Shown: one piece after another, positions 25,761 to 35,106 of the stretch
Layout of the letters: each line of letters begins with the position of its first letter
Position numbering within the stretch: position 1 is the stretch's first letter
Origin: Plantibacter sp050587525
GTDB lineage: Bacteria; Actinomycetota; Actinomycetes; Actinomycetales; Microbacteriaceae
Assembly (NCBI RefSeq): GCF_050587525.1
Contig: NZ_JBOBFT010000001.1
Span: forward strand, 434,001 to 498,000
Direction: 5' to 3'
DNA: 64,000 nucleotides
The notes under the pieces: generated by a model
Seen by the model: the letters and a program-made list of their open reading frames with translations, nothing else
What the model was told of the DNA's origin: nothing
Databases searched by the model: none
Translations under genes and position numbers: made by a program

Positions 25761-27740
25761 CTACCAGATGGTGACGCGGTCCTCCTCGGGGAGCCACAGC
25801 GCATCGGTCTCGGTCACATCGAACGCCTCGTAGAAGGCATCGATGTTGCGCACGATCTGGTTGCATCGGAACTCGTTCGGCGAGTGCGGATCGATCGACA
25901 GGAGACGGATGACCTCCTCGTCGCGGCCCTTCTGCTGCCACGCCTGCGCCCAGGAGATGAAGAACCGCTCAGCGCCCGTCAGGCCGTCGACGACCGGCGG
26001 CTCCTCACCGTCCAGCGAGATCAGGTACGCCTTCCACGCGATGCCGAGTCCGCCGAGGTCGCCGATGTTCTCGCCGATCGTGAGCGCACCGTTCACGTGA
26101 TGGTCGGGCGTCTGCTCGGGGGCGAGCGCGTCGTACTGCTCGATGAGCGAGGCGGTCCGTGCCTCGAACGCCGCACGGTCCGCTTCCGTCCACCAGTCCG
26201 TGAGACGACCGTCGCCGTCGAACTTGGAACCCTGGTCGTCGAAGCCGTGCCCGATCTCATGACCGATGACCGCGCCGATCGCACCGTAGTTGGCGGCATC
26301 GTCACGCGTCGCCTCGAAGAACGGGAACTGCAGGATCGCAGCGGGGAACACGATCTCGTTGAATCCGGGGTTGTAGTACGCGTTGATGGTCTGCGGCGTC
26401 ATGAACCATTCGTCGCGGTCGAGCGGCTTGCCGATCTTGCCGAGCTCACGGTTGAGCTCGAACCGGCTGGCCCGACGCAGGTTGCCCGTGAGGTCGTCTG
26501 CCGAGAGTTCGAGCGCTGAGTAGTCGCGCCACTTCGCCGGGAAGCCGATCTTGGGCGTGAACTTGTCGAGCTTGTCAAGGGCGCGCGTGCGGGTCTCCGG
26601 GCTCATCCACTCGAGCTTCTCGATGCTCTGGCGGTACGCCTCGACGAGGTTCGCGACGAGCACGTCCATCGAGTCCTTCGCGGCCGGCGGGAAGTGGCGC
26701 TCCACATAGACACGGCCGACGGCCTCGCCGAGGAGGCCCTCGACGAGCGAAACGCCGCGCTTCCACCGTTCGCGCTGCTGCGGCGTGCCCGTGAGGGTCT
26801 TGCCGTAGAAGTCGAAGTTCGCGGCGCTGAACGCCTCGGACAGGTACGGAGCTGCGCCGTGGACGACCTTCCAGAACAGCCAGTCCTTCCAGTCCGCGAG
26901 GCGCTCCTCCGTGAGGAGCTCGCCGAGGCCCTCGATGAAGCTCGGCTCACGCACCACGATCTCGTCGAACGCTCCTGCGGGGGCGCCGACGGCGTCGCGC
27001 CACACGTTGAGGTCCGGACCGCTGCCGTCCTCACCGGCGGCGAGCGCCGCGGCATCGGCCCAGCTGTAGAGGTTGTAGGTCTTCTCGCTGTCGCGCGTGG
27101 CGACCTTGTCCCAGTGCTTCGAGGCGATGTCGGTCTCGAGGGCGAACACCCGATCGGCGCGGGCGGCGGCATCGTCGATGCCGGCGAGTTCGAAGATCGT
27201 CTGGATGTGCGCGCGGTACGCCTCACGGATGGCTGCGAAGGAGTCCTCGCGGAAGTAGCTCTCGTCGGGGAGGGTGATGCCGCCCTGCTCCGCGAACACG
27301 AGGTAGCGCTCCGGGTTGCCGGGGTCGTTGTCGACGAAGAGCTGCAGGAACCCGCCGACGCCCTCAGCCTCGAACTCGCCGGACAGCTGCAGGAACTCCT
27401 CGACCGAGCCGACCGCGGCGACGCGTTCGAGCTGCTCCGCGAGCGGCTGGGCGCCGAGGCTGTTGGCGCGGTCGACGTCCATGAAGCTCGCGTAGAGCGC
27501 ACCGATCTGGCGGCCTTCGAGGCCGTCTGGCGAGGACTGCGACTCCTCGATGATCGTGCGGACGTTGTTCTCCGCTTCCTCCGCGAGCTGGTGGAACGAA
27601 CCCCATCGCGCCTTGTCGTCGGGGATCTCGGTGCGAGCCATCCACTTGCCCGTCACATGGCGGAAGAGGTCGTCCTGGGGACGCACCGCCTCGTCCAGTT
27701 CGTCGATTCGGATGCCGGATTCGAGAGGGGCGTCAGTCAT
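25761..27740 (-). CDS. M13 family zinc metallopeptidase (neprilysin/PepO type)
   Basis: 659-residue endopeptidase. The zinc site HEIGHGFDDQG is at residues 494-504 with the third ligand in ENIGDLGG (Glu557), and NAYYNPGFNEIVFPAAILQ is the substrate-backbone NAYY motif. No signal peptide or membrane anchor is visible, so it is probably cytosolic like PepO. Start at ATG 27740: TAGGCT lies 7 nt upstream, no ribosome binding site, so the mRNA is probably leaderless. It is divergent from the DUF1801 gene, whose start is 95 bp away. Confidence 0.96.
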   Translation of the reverse strand: MTDAPLESGIRIDELDEAVRPQDDLFRHVTGKWMARTEIPDDKARWGSFHQLAEEAENNVRTIIEESQSSPDGLEGRQIGALYASFMDVDRANSLGAQPLAEQLERVAAVGSVEEFLQLSGEFEAEGVGGFLQLFVDNDPGNPERYLVFAEQGGITLPDESYFREDSFAAIREAYRAHIQTIFELAGIDDAAARADRVFALETDIASKHWDKVATRDSEKTYNLYSWADAAALAAGEDGSGPDLNVWRDAVGAPAGAFDEIVVREPSFIEGLGELLTEERLADWKDWLFWKVVHGAAPYLSEAFSAANFDFYGKTLTGTPQQRERWKRGVSLVEGLLGEAVGRVYVERHFPPAAKDSMDVLVANLVEAYRQSIEKLEWMSPETRTRALDKLDKFTPKIGFPAKWRDYSALELSADDLTGNLRRASRFELNRELGKIGKPLDRDEWFMTPQTINAYYNPGFNEIVFPAAILQFPFFEATRDDAANYGAIGAVIGHEIGHGFDDQGSKFDGDGRLTDWWTEADRAAFEARTASLIEQYDALAPEQTPDHHVNGALTIGENIGDLGGLGIAWKAYLISLDGEEPPVVDGLTGAERFFISWAQAWQQKGRDEEVIRLLSIDPHSPNEFRCNQIVRNIDAFYEAFDVTETDALWLPEEDRVTIW

Positions 27741-27747
27741 GCAGTTC

Positions 27748-27753
27748 AGCCTA
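27748..27753 (-). promoter_or_regulatory. -10 box for leaderless M13 peptidase mRNA
   Basis: TAGGCT on the minus strand, followed by 7 nt and the ATG. The same hexamer at the same distance precedes the MATE and nucS genes. Confidence 0.55.
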
Positions 27754-27834
27754 ATCCCCGCGTCCCCGGGAGCGGCCTGAACATGTCCTGAAAGGTCTCG
27801 GACGGTCGCCGGAAGGACGCTGGGATACTGGAGC

Positions 27835-28266
27835 ATGGACATCGATGCCGGCGTCGCGGAGCTGCTCGCCACCGTCACCCACCGCGGACGCAGACGGGAC
27901 GCGGACACGCTCCTCGAGCTGTTCGGGCGGGTCACGGGCGAGGAACCGCGGATCTGGTACAAGACGATCATCGGGTACGGCCAGTACCACTACCGGTACG
28001 CCAGCGGGCGCGAGGGCGATGCCGGAGCCGCGGGATTCTCACCGCGGAAAGCGGCGACGTCGATCTACCTCCCGGACGGCGTCGGCGCGCACACGGGACG
28101 GCTCGCGAAGCTCGGCCCGCACACGACCGGCGTCGGCTGCCTCTACCTCAAGAACCTCGAACAGAACGACGTCGCTGTGCTCGAACGGATCGTGACCGAC
28201 AGCTATCGGACGGTCACCTCGGGCGTCTACGAGCTCCGCGCCCGCGACGGCGGAACAGGCGAGTAA
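27835..28266 (+). CDS. DUF1801 domain protein
   Basis: 143-residue soluble protein of the DUF1801 (YdhG-like) fold; the pattern IWYKTIIGYGQYHYRYASG and GVGAHTGRLAKLGPHTTGVGCLYLKNLEQ matches the family. Function is not established. GATACT ends 5 nt before the ATG and no ribosome binding site exists, so it is probably leaderless. A hairpin follows it. Confidence 0.85.
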   Translation: MDIDAGVAELLATVTHRGRRRDADTLLELFGRVTGEEPRIWYKTIIGYGQYHYRYASGREGDAGAAGFSPRKAATSIYLPDGVGAHTGRLAKLGPHTTGVGCLYLKNLEQNDVAVLERIVTDSYRTVTSGVYELRARDGGTGE

Positions 28267-28291
28267 GGACGAGCCGAAGGCGTTCCGACCA

Positions 28292-28330
28292 CCTCCTGGC
28301 GGATTCCGGTGCCCGCACCCCGCCAGGAGG
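28292..28330 (+). terminator. Hairpin after the DUF1801 gene
   Basis: An 11-bp stem CCTCCTGGCGG / CCGCCAGGAGG with a 17-nt loop lies 25 bp after the stop codon. Its right arm contains CAGGAGG but is too far from the next start to act as its ribosome binding site. Confidence 0.55.
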
Positions 28331-28373
28331 ACTAGCGTTGAGCCACCATCGTCGGGTACGGAAGGGGTGACGC

Positions 28374-31300
28374 TTGGACTGGTTGGCCGCCATCCCGCCC
28401 GCCGCGCTCCTCGGCGTCGTCTTCGTCGTCGTCGCCGTCGAAAGCCTCGGAGTCCCACTTCCCGGCGAAACCGTCCTCATCACGACGACCCTCCTCGCGG
28501 CGACGAGCGGACTCAGCCCCGTGTGGGTCGCAGCAGCGGCGGCTGCGGGAGCGATCATCGGCGATTCCGTCGGGTACTTCATCGGCAGTCGGTACGGGAG
28601 ACGCATCATCTCCGTCCTCAACCGGAAGTTCCCCAAACACGTCGGCCCGAAACGCCTCGGGGTGGCCGTGCACCTCATGCGGCGATGGGGGCCGTGGGCC
28701 GTGTTCTTCGGCCGGTTCGTCGCCGTCCTCCGCATCTTCTCCGGGCCGCTCGCGGGCATGTTCCGGATGCCGTACCCGATCTTCCTCGCGGCGAACGCGG
28801 CCGGCGGCATCATCTGGGCTTCCCTCGTCGTGACCGTCGTCACCCTCCTCGGCAAAGCCGCGACCGAGATCCTGCACCGCTTCTCCTGGGCGGCGCTCGC
28901 CATCGCGGGAGTCGTCGCCATCGTCATCGCGATCGTCGTCGTCTACCGGGCGAGACGCCGTGCCGCCAGCGGTCAGGCCCCTGAACCCGTCGTCTCACTC
29001 ACCAAGGAAGAGCTCGACGAGCTGCTGTCGCCAGAAGGCGCGGTCTCGCTCCGAGCCGCCTCGGACGAACGGGTGCGCGATGTCGCGGGTGCGGCGGACG
29101 CCGTCGCGGGCAGCGGCGTGATCGCGCGCGGCGGGTCCACAGCGCCAGGCAGCACGTCCGGATCCGTCAGCGGCACCACGCCGACGAGCGGCATCGAGAT
29201 CGGCGTCCCTGTACCACCCGCACGACCGGCCGCCGATCTGCGAGCCGCCGTCCGCTACGTCTTCACCCCGCTCCGTTGGGCGTTCACGAACGCCCCCGCG
29301 ACCTCCGGCTTCCTCATCGTCTTCATCGCTCTCGGCGTCGTCACGGAGGGCCTCTGGCGTCCGATCCACATCGCGAGCTGGTACTCGTCGGTCGCCTTCG
29401 GCGTGCCGAGCTTCCAGGACGGCCACTGGTGGACGATCTTCACGGGCATGTTCCTGACGACCGGGCCGGCCGCGTACGTCATCGCGATCCTCGGCATCGG
29501 CGTCTTCGGCGGCTGGGTCGAGGTCCGGTTCGGCACGCTGCGGGCGGCGGCGATCTTCGTCGGCGGGCACCTCATCGGCATCCTCGGCGCCGTCGGATTC
29601 GCGCTCCTCTTCGCGCCGACCGGCTGGGAGTGGGCACAGACGCTCACCACGACCCTCGACGTGGGACCCAGCTGCGGCATCCTCGCGTGCATCGCCACCG
29701 CGACGGCGTTCATGCGCTCCCCGTACCGCCTCCGCTGGCGGCTGCTCCTCATCGCGTGGGTGTCGATCGCGGTCCTCTACGTCGGCCACATCAGCGACCT
29801 CGAGCACTTCATCAGCGTCATCGTGTTCGTCATCGTCGCCCGGGTGATGGTCCGCGAGCACCGCAGCACGAGCCGGCCGACGGAACGCGACTGGCGGCTG
29901 TACGCGGTGGCCGGCCTCGTCATCCTCGGCGTCGTCCAGATCCTCATCACCCTCGTTCCGCTCGAAGGCCCGCTCGGCCCGACGACGCTCACGCAGGGCA
30001 CCTGGACAGACGTCCTGTTCGACACGATCGCGATCATCGTCATCGTCAACTGGCTGCGCCGCGGGCACCGCTGGGCGTGGTGGGCGGCGATGGCGCTGAC
30101 GGTCGTGAACCTGCTCGTGACGGCGCTGCTCGTGACGCTCATCCTGGTCGCCGGCGTGACCCTCGACTTCGCCGCGGTGTGGCTGTCGACGACCGTGCTG
30201 TGGATCGCGGAAGCGGCCCTCCTCATCGGCTCGCGGCACGCGTTCCGGGTGAGTTCGAACCAGACGCGGCGGAGGCTCCCCGATGCCATCGGGCCGGGCG
30301 CGCGCCGCTCCCGTCGCATCGCTTCCGGCCTCCTCGCCGAGCACGGTGGCGGGCCCCTCGCGACCGTCGCCCTCCGGCCCCAGAACCGCGTGTTCCTGAC
30401 GCCAGACGAGCAGCACGCGATCGGCTACCAGCAGCACGGCGGGGTCGCGTTGGCGATCGGTGATCCGATCGGCGCTGCGGCGGGTCGGGCCGAGGCGATC
30501 GCAGCATTCGCGGATGCGGCGGAGCGCGTGGGGCTCACGCCGTCGGTGTTCGCCGCGACCGACCCCGCCGATGCGCCGGAAGGATGGCGGGTGTCGCCGC
30601 TCGGACGGGATCTCGTGGTTCGGCCCGCCGACATCGACGGCTCCGGCATCAGCTCTGACTCGGGCTCTGGCTCGGGCTCCGGCTCGGGCTCCGGCTCGGG
30701 CTCCGGCTCGGGCTCCGGCTCGGGCTCCGGAATCAGCTCCAGCTCCGCAGTGCGTGCGCTTGATGCGGCCGTGCGGGACTACGGGCTGCGCACGGTGGTG
30801 CGACCGCTCGCCGACCAGACGTGGGAGATCCGCAGCCAGGCTCGCGCGCTCGACTCCGTCTGGACGACGGACAAGCACGTGCCGGAACTCGGTCTGACGG
30901 TCGGCGGGAGCAGCGGGAGTCTGCGCGAGGTCGCACGGACGTCAGCCGTTCTCGACCGCACCGGGACACTGCTCGCCGCCGTGACGTGGTTGCCCGTCGA
31001 CGGTCCTGGAGGAGTCGTGACCGGGTGGTCGCTCGATCTCGTGGTTCGGGCGATCGACGGTGGCGATGAGCACTCCGGGGCGGCAGCCGGGGACCTCGTC
31101 GGTCGCCCGTCTCTGGACGACGCGGTTCGGATCGCCGTGCTCGCGGCCTGTCGTGCCTTCGCGGCCGAGGGCGCGCAGACCGTGTCGCTCGCCCCGTCGG
31201 GACTCGGACAGGACCACACGGAACCCGATGGCGTCGCCGTCCGGGCGATCGCCGGCATCGCATCGAGGGTGGAACCGCGGTACGGCGCAGAGGATCTCGC

Positions 31301-31463
31301 AGCGTTCGCTGCAGAGCTCGGCGCCGAGACCGTGCCGCTGTACCTGTTCTGCCGTGAGGACACCGATCAGCCGCGCGTCTCCTACGCGATCGCGCGAGGG
31401 TTCCTCCCCGCAAGTCGGCTCGGTGATCTCGCGAACCTGAGCGGCGCCCTCCTGACGAGGTAG
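28374..31463 (+). CDS. DedA / rhomboid-like / DUF2156 fusion membrane protein
   Basis: 1029 residues from a TTG start (AAGGGG 6 bp upstream). Three parts are visible. Residues 1-205 are a DedA (SNARE-associated) domain: GVPLPGETVLITTTLLAA and FFGRFVAVLRIFSGPLAGMF. After a polar linker, residues about 290-600 form a second membrane block with rhomboid-like features: GHWWTIFTGMFLTTGP, DVGPSCGILACIATATAF where rhomboids have the catalytic GxSG, and GHISDLEHF where the His lies. Residues about 640-1029 match the DUF2156 / MprF-type aminoacyl-phosphatidylglycerol synthase C-terminal fold. This last part is interrupted at about 763-786 by 12 Ser-Gly dipeptides. A role in membrane lipid modification or transport is plausible; the enzymatic activity is not proven, and no lysyl-tRNA synthetase is nearby. 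Confidence 0.82.
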   Translation: MDWLAAIPPAALLGVVFVVVAVESLGVPLPGETVLITTTLLAATSGLSPVWVAAAAAAGAIIGDSVGYFIGSRYGRRIISVLNRKFPKHVGPKRLGVAVHLMRRWGPWAVFFGRFVAVLRIFSGPLAGMFRMPYPIFLAANAAGGIIWASLVVTVVTLLGKAATEILHRFSWAALAIAGVVAIVIAIVVVYRARRRAASGQAPEPVVSLTKEELDELLSPEGAVSLRAASDERVRDVAGAADAVAGSGVIARGGSTAPGSTSGSVSGTTPTSGIEIGVPVPPARPAADLRAAVRYVFTPLRWAFTNAPATSGFLIVFIALGVVTEGLWRPIHIASWYSSVAFGVPSFQDGHWWTIFTGMFLTTGPAAYVIAILGIGVFGGWVEVRFGTLRAAAIFVGGHLIGILGAVGFALLFAPTGWEWAQTLTTTLDVGPSCGILACIATATAFMRSPYRLRWRLLLIAWVSIAVLYVGHISDLEHFISVIVFVIVARVMVREHRSTSRPTERDWRLYAVAGLVILGVVQILITLVPLEGPLGPTTLTQGTWTDVLFDTIAIIVIVNWLRRGHRWAWWAAMALTVVNLLVTALLVTLILVAGVTLDFAAVWLSTTVLWIAEAALLIGSRHAFRVSSNQTRRRLPDAIGPGARRSRRIASGLLAEHGGGPLATVALRPQNRVFLTPDEQHAIGYQQHGGVALAIGDPIGAAAGRAEAIAAFADAAERVGLTPSVFAATDPADAPEGWRVSPLGRDLVVRPADIDGSGISSDSGSGSGSGSGSGSGSGSGSGSGSGISSSSAVRALDAAVRDYGLRTVVRPLADQTWEIRSQARALDSVWTTDKHVPELGLTVGGSSGSLREVARTSAVLDRTGTLLAAVTWLPVDGPGGVVTGWSLDLVVRAIDGGDEHSGAAAGDLVGRPSLDDAVRIAVLAACRAFAAEGAQTVSLAPSGLGQDHTEPDGVAVRAIAGIASRVEPRYGAEDLAAFAAELGAETVPLYLFCREDTDQPRVSYAIARGFLPASRLGDLANLSGALLTR
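30660..30731 (+). repeat. Coding (SG)12 tandem repeat
   Basis: A 12-bp unit GGCTCGGGCTCC, nearly perfect for 72 bp, encodes twelve Ser-Gly pairs within the DUF2156 region. Period 6 and 12 keeps the frame on slippage. Confidence 0.97.
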
Positions 31464-31487
31464 TCGGCCCCCGTGCGCGTTCTGCGG

Positions 31488-31592
31488 GCAGCGCGATGCG
31501 CTCGCGCGTCCGCGGTGCGGCGCCGTGAGCGCGGGTCGGATCCGGCCCGCGCTCACGGCGGAGGCTCGCGCTCACGTCAGCGCGATGCGGGC
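31488..31592. repeat. Family G element, second copy
   Basis: Starts with GGCAGCGCGATGCGCTCGCG and ends with a truncated CAGCGCGATGCGGG; the inner inverted pair is CCGTGAGCGCGGGTCGGATC / GGCCCGCGCTCACGG. Confidence 0.75.
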
Positions 31593-31601
31593 GGCTGCCC
31601 C

Positions 31602-31607
31602 TAGGCT
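31602..31607 (+). promoter_or_regulatory. -10 box for leaderless MATE gene mRNA
   Basis: TAGGCT followed by CGACGG and the GTG start. Confidence 0.5.
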
Positions 31608-31613
31608 CGACGG

Positions 31614-32927
31614 GTGACTGCTGTGGACCGCGACATCCTCCGGCTGGCGGTGCCCGCGCTCGGGGCACTCGTGGCGGAACCGTTGTTCCTCCTCGCGGAC
31701 TCGGCCATGATCGGCCACCTCGGCGTCGTGCCCCTCGCTGGACTCGGCGTCGCGAGCGCCGTCCTGCAGACGATCATCGGCCTCATGATCTTCCTCGCCT
31801 ACGCGACGACGCCCGCGGTCGCACGACGCCTCGGCCACGGCGACGAACGGGGAGCCGTCTCCGTCGGCGTCGACGGCCTGTGGCTCTCACTGAGCCTCGG
31901 AGCCGTCATCGCCGCCGCCGGCTGGTTCCTCTCACCCACACTCGTCGGGCTCTTCGGAGCATCCGATGCCGTCGCTCACCAGGCCGACGCGTATCTGGGC
32001 ATCTCGATGCTCGGCATCCCCGCCATGCTCTTCGTCTTCGCCGCAACCGGTCTCCTCCGCGGCCTGCAGGACACGAAGACGCCGCTGTACGTTGCCGGCG
32101 CGGGTTTCGCGGCGAACATCGGGCTCAACTTCCTGTTCATCTACGGCCTGGGGCTCGGCATCGCGGGATCCGCCGTCGGCACCGTCATCGCGCAGTGGGG
32201 CATGGTCGTCGCGTACATCGTGGTGATCCTGCGGCACGTCGCGCGCACCGGGGCGAGTCTGCGGCCGCATCGCGCCGGCATCGGCGGGGCTGCCCGATCC
32301 GGCATCTGGCTGTTCTTCCGGACGGCGTGGATGCGGGTCGCGATGCTGCTCGCGGTCTTCGTCGCGACGTCGCTCGGCACCGACGAACTCGCCGGATTCC
32401 AGGTCGTCATGACGCTCTTCGCGACCCTCGCATTCGCCCTCGACGCACTCGCGATCGCGGCTCAAGCGCTCGTCGGGAAAGGCCTCGGCGCGGGCGATGT
32501 CGTAGGCGTGCGCGCCGTCCTCGTCCGCTGCCTCCAGTGGGGCGTCGGCGCCGGCATCGTGCTCGGGGCGGTCGTGGCCGCGACGAGCGGGGTGGTCGGC
32601 CTGCTGTTCACGAGCGACCCGGCCATCGCATCGCTCATCCTCCCGAGCGTCCTCGTCCTCGCCGTCTCGACGCCGCTCGCCGGGTTCGTCTTCGTGCTCG
32701 ACGGGGTGCTCATCGGCGCAGGCGATGCGAGGTACCTCGCGATCACGGGTTTCCTCAACATGGCCGTCTTCATCCCGATGGCCCTCGCCGTCCTCACCTG
32801 GGCATCACCCGATGCCGCGGGCCTGGCGTGGCTGAGCGTGGCGTTCCTCTTCGGCTACATCGGCGCCCGTGCCCTGACCCTCGGCCTCCGCGCCCGCACG
32901 ACGGCCTGGATGCGCACCGGCGTCTAG
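31614..32927 (+). CDS. MATE family efflux transporter (DinF-like)
   Basis: 437 residues, twelve predicted membrane segments in two MatE repeats. The N-terminus DRDILRLAVPALGALVAEPLFLLADSAMIG is the DinF-subfamily pattern with the conserved Asp in the first helix pair. These proteins export cationic or redox-damaged compounds in exchange for H+ or Na+. GTG start directly downstream of a TAGGCT box, so probably leaderless. Single-gene unit between a family G and a family F element. Confidence 0.95.
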   Translation: MTAVDRDILRLAVPALGALVAEPLFLLADSAMIGHLGVVPLAGLGVASAVLQTIIGLMIFLAYATTPAVARRLGHGDERGAVSVGVDGLWLSLSLGAVIAAAGWFLSPTLVGLFGASDAVAHQADAYLGISMLGIPAMLFVFAATGLLRGLQDTKTPLYVAGAGFAANIGLNFLFIYGLGLGIAGSAVGTVIAQWGMVVAYIVVILRHVARTGASLRPHRAGIGGAARSGIWLFFRTAWMRVAMLLAVFVATSLGTDELAGFQVVMTLFATLAFALDALAIAAQALVGKGLGAGDVVGVRAVLVRCLQWGVGAGIVLGAVVAATSGVVGLLFTSDPAIASLILPSVLVLAVSTPLAGFVFVLDGVLIGAGDARYLAITGFLNMAVFIPMALAVLTWASPDAAGLAWLSVAFLFGYIGARALTLGLRARTTAWMRTGV

Positions 32928-32954
32928 TCTCACCCTCCCCTTCCCCGCCATCTT

Positions 32955-33019
32955 CTGCCGAGGGGTCGCAAACTGCGGGTGTCAGACCGCCGGACCCGCA
33001 ATTTGGGGCCCCTCGGCAG
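32955..33019. repeat. Family F palindrome
   Basis: CTGCCGAGGGG and CCCCTCGGCAG arms with inner TGCGGGT / ACCCGCA. It lies between the MATE gene and the ABC exporter genes, all on the plus strand. Confidence 0.9.
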
Positions 33020-33103
33020 AGGAGAAGGGTCAACCGATCGGTTGATGGGGGATCGGCCGGATGGAGGCTACCGGGGACGGGGCTGGCGGACGACGATAGG
33101 GGC

Positions 33104-34104
<1,001 letters not shown>

Positions 34105-34108
<4 letters not shown>

Positions 34109-34980
34109 CCACCACCCGCCCACCGGCACCGGCTCCCGGGAGCGCCACGCTCATCCCCGCGCTGCCCGCAGGTCGCACGCTCTCGCTCGGCGTCAGCCGC
34201 ATCGCCTACGAGACCCGGATCTACTTCCGCTCCGGCGACCAGGTCTTCTTCACCTTCCTCTTCCCCGTCGTGATGCTCGCGATCTTCTCGACGGCGTTCA
34301 GCGCGGTCGGCAAGGTCGGCGCAGCACCCGACGGCACCGGAGGCATCACCCAGGCCGCCTACTACCTGCCCGGGATGATCGCCGCGGGCATCCTCCTCTC
34401 CGGCGTCCAGAACCTGGCGACCGACATCGCAACGGAGAAGAGCGACGGCACGCTCAAACGGCTCGGCGGCAGCCCACTGCCCGTCTTCAGCTACTTCCTC
34501 GGCAAGATGGGTCAGGTCTTCGTGACGTCGATCCTGCAGATCGCCCTGCTACTGCTCGTCGCGCACGTCGCGTTCGACGTCGCTCTGCCGACAGAACCCG
34601 AGAAATGGCTGACGTTCGCGTGGATCTACCTGCTGAGCATCGTGACGTCGGCGGTCCTCGGCATCGCCCTCTCCTCGCTCCCCCGCAGCGGCAAGAGCGC
34701 GACGGCCGTGGTGATCCCGATCGTCCTCGTCCTGCAATTCATCTCGGGCGTCTACCTGTCGTTCACGATGCTGCCGACGTGGCTGCAGAACGTGGCAAGC
34801 GTGTTCCCGCTCAAGTGGATCGCCCAGGGCATGCGGTCGGTGTTCCTGCCGGAGACCTTCGCGGCTCAGGAGCAGAACGGCGTGTGGGACCTCGGCTGGG
34901 TCGGGCTCGTCCTCGCGGTCTGGTGCGTTGCCGGCCTGGTCCTCTGCCGTCTCACCTTCCGCTGGATCCGTCGCCAGTAA
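34105..34980 (+). CDS. ABC-2 type exporter permease
   Basis: 291 residues with six predicted membrane segments in the ABC-2 layout; YYLPGMIAAGILLSGVQNLATDIATEKSDGTLKRLGGSPLP is the conserved first cytoplasmic-loop region before helix 3, given here by its position at about residues 87-127. Its start codon overlaps the ATPase stop, so the two form one exporter. Next gene, after a family F palindrome, is a histidine kinase. Confidence 0.93.
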
Positions 34981-35011
34981 CGGTCCCATCCCCCATCCCC
35001 CATCCCCCATC

Positions 35012-35083
35012 CTTCTGCCGAGGGGTCGAAAAGTGTGGGTATGGAGCGGGCGACACCCACACTTTGCGACCCCTCGGCAGAAG
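35012..35083. repeat. Family F palindrome, best-preserved copy
   Basis: CTTCTGCCGAGGGGTCG and CGACCCCTCGGCAGAAG are perfect 17-bp arms; inner AAAGTGTGGGT pairs with ACCCACACTTT almost fully. It lies inside the exporter/two-component operon, just before the kinase start. Confidence 0.95.
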
Positions 35084-35106
35084 TGGGTGAGAGAGTGGGG
35101 GCGGCA

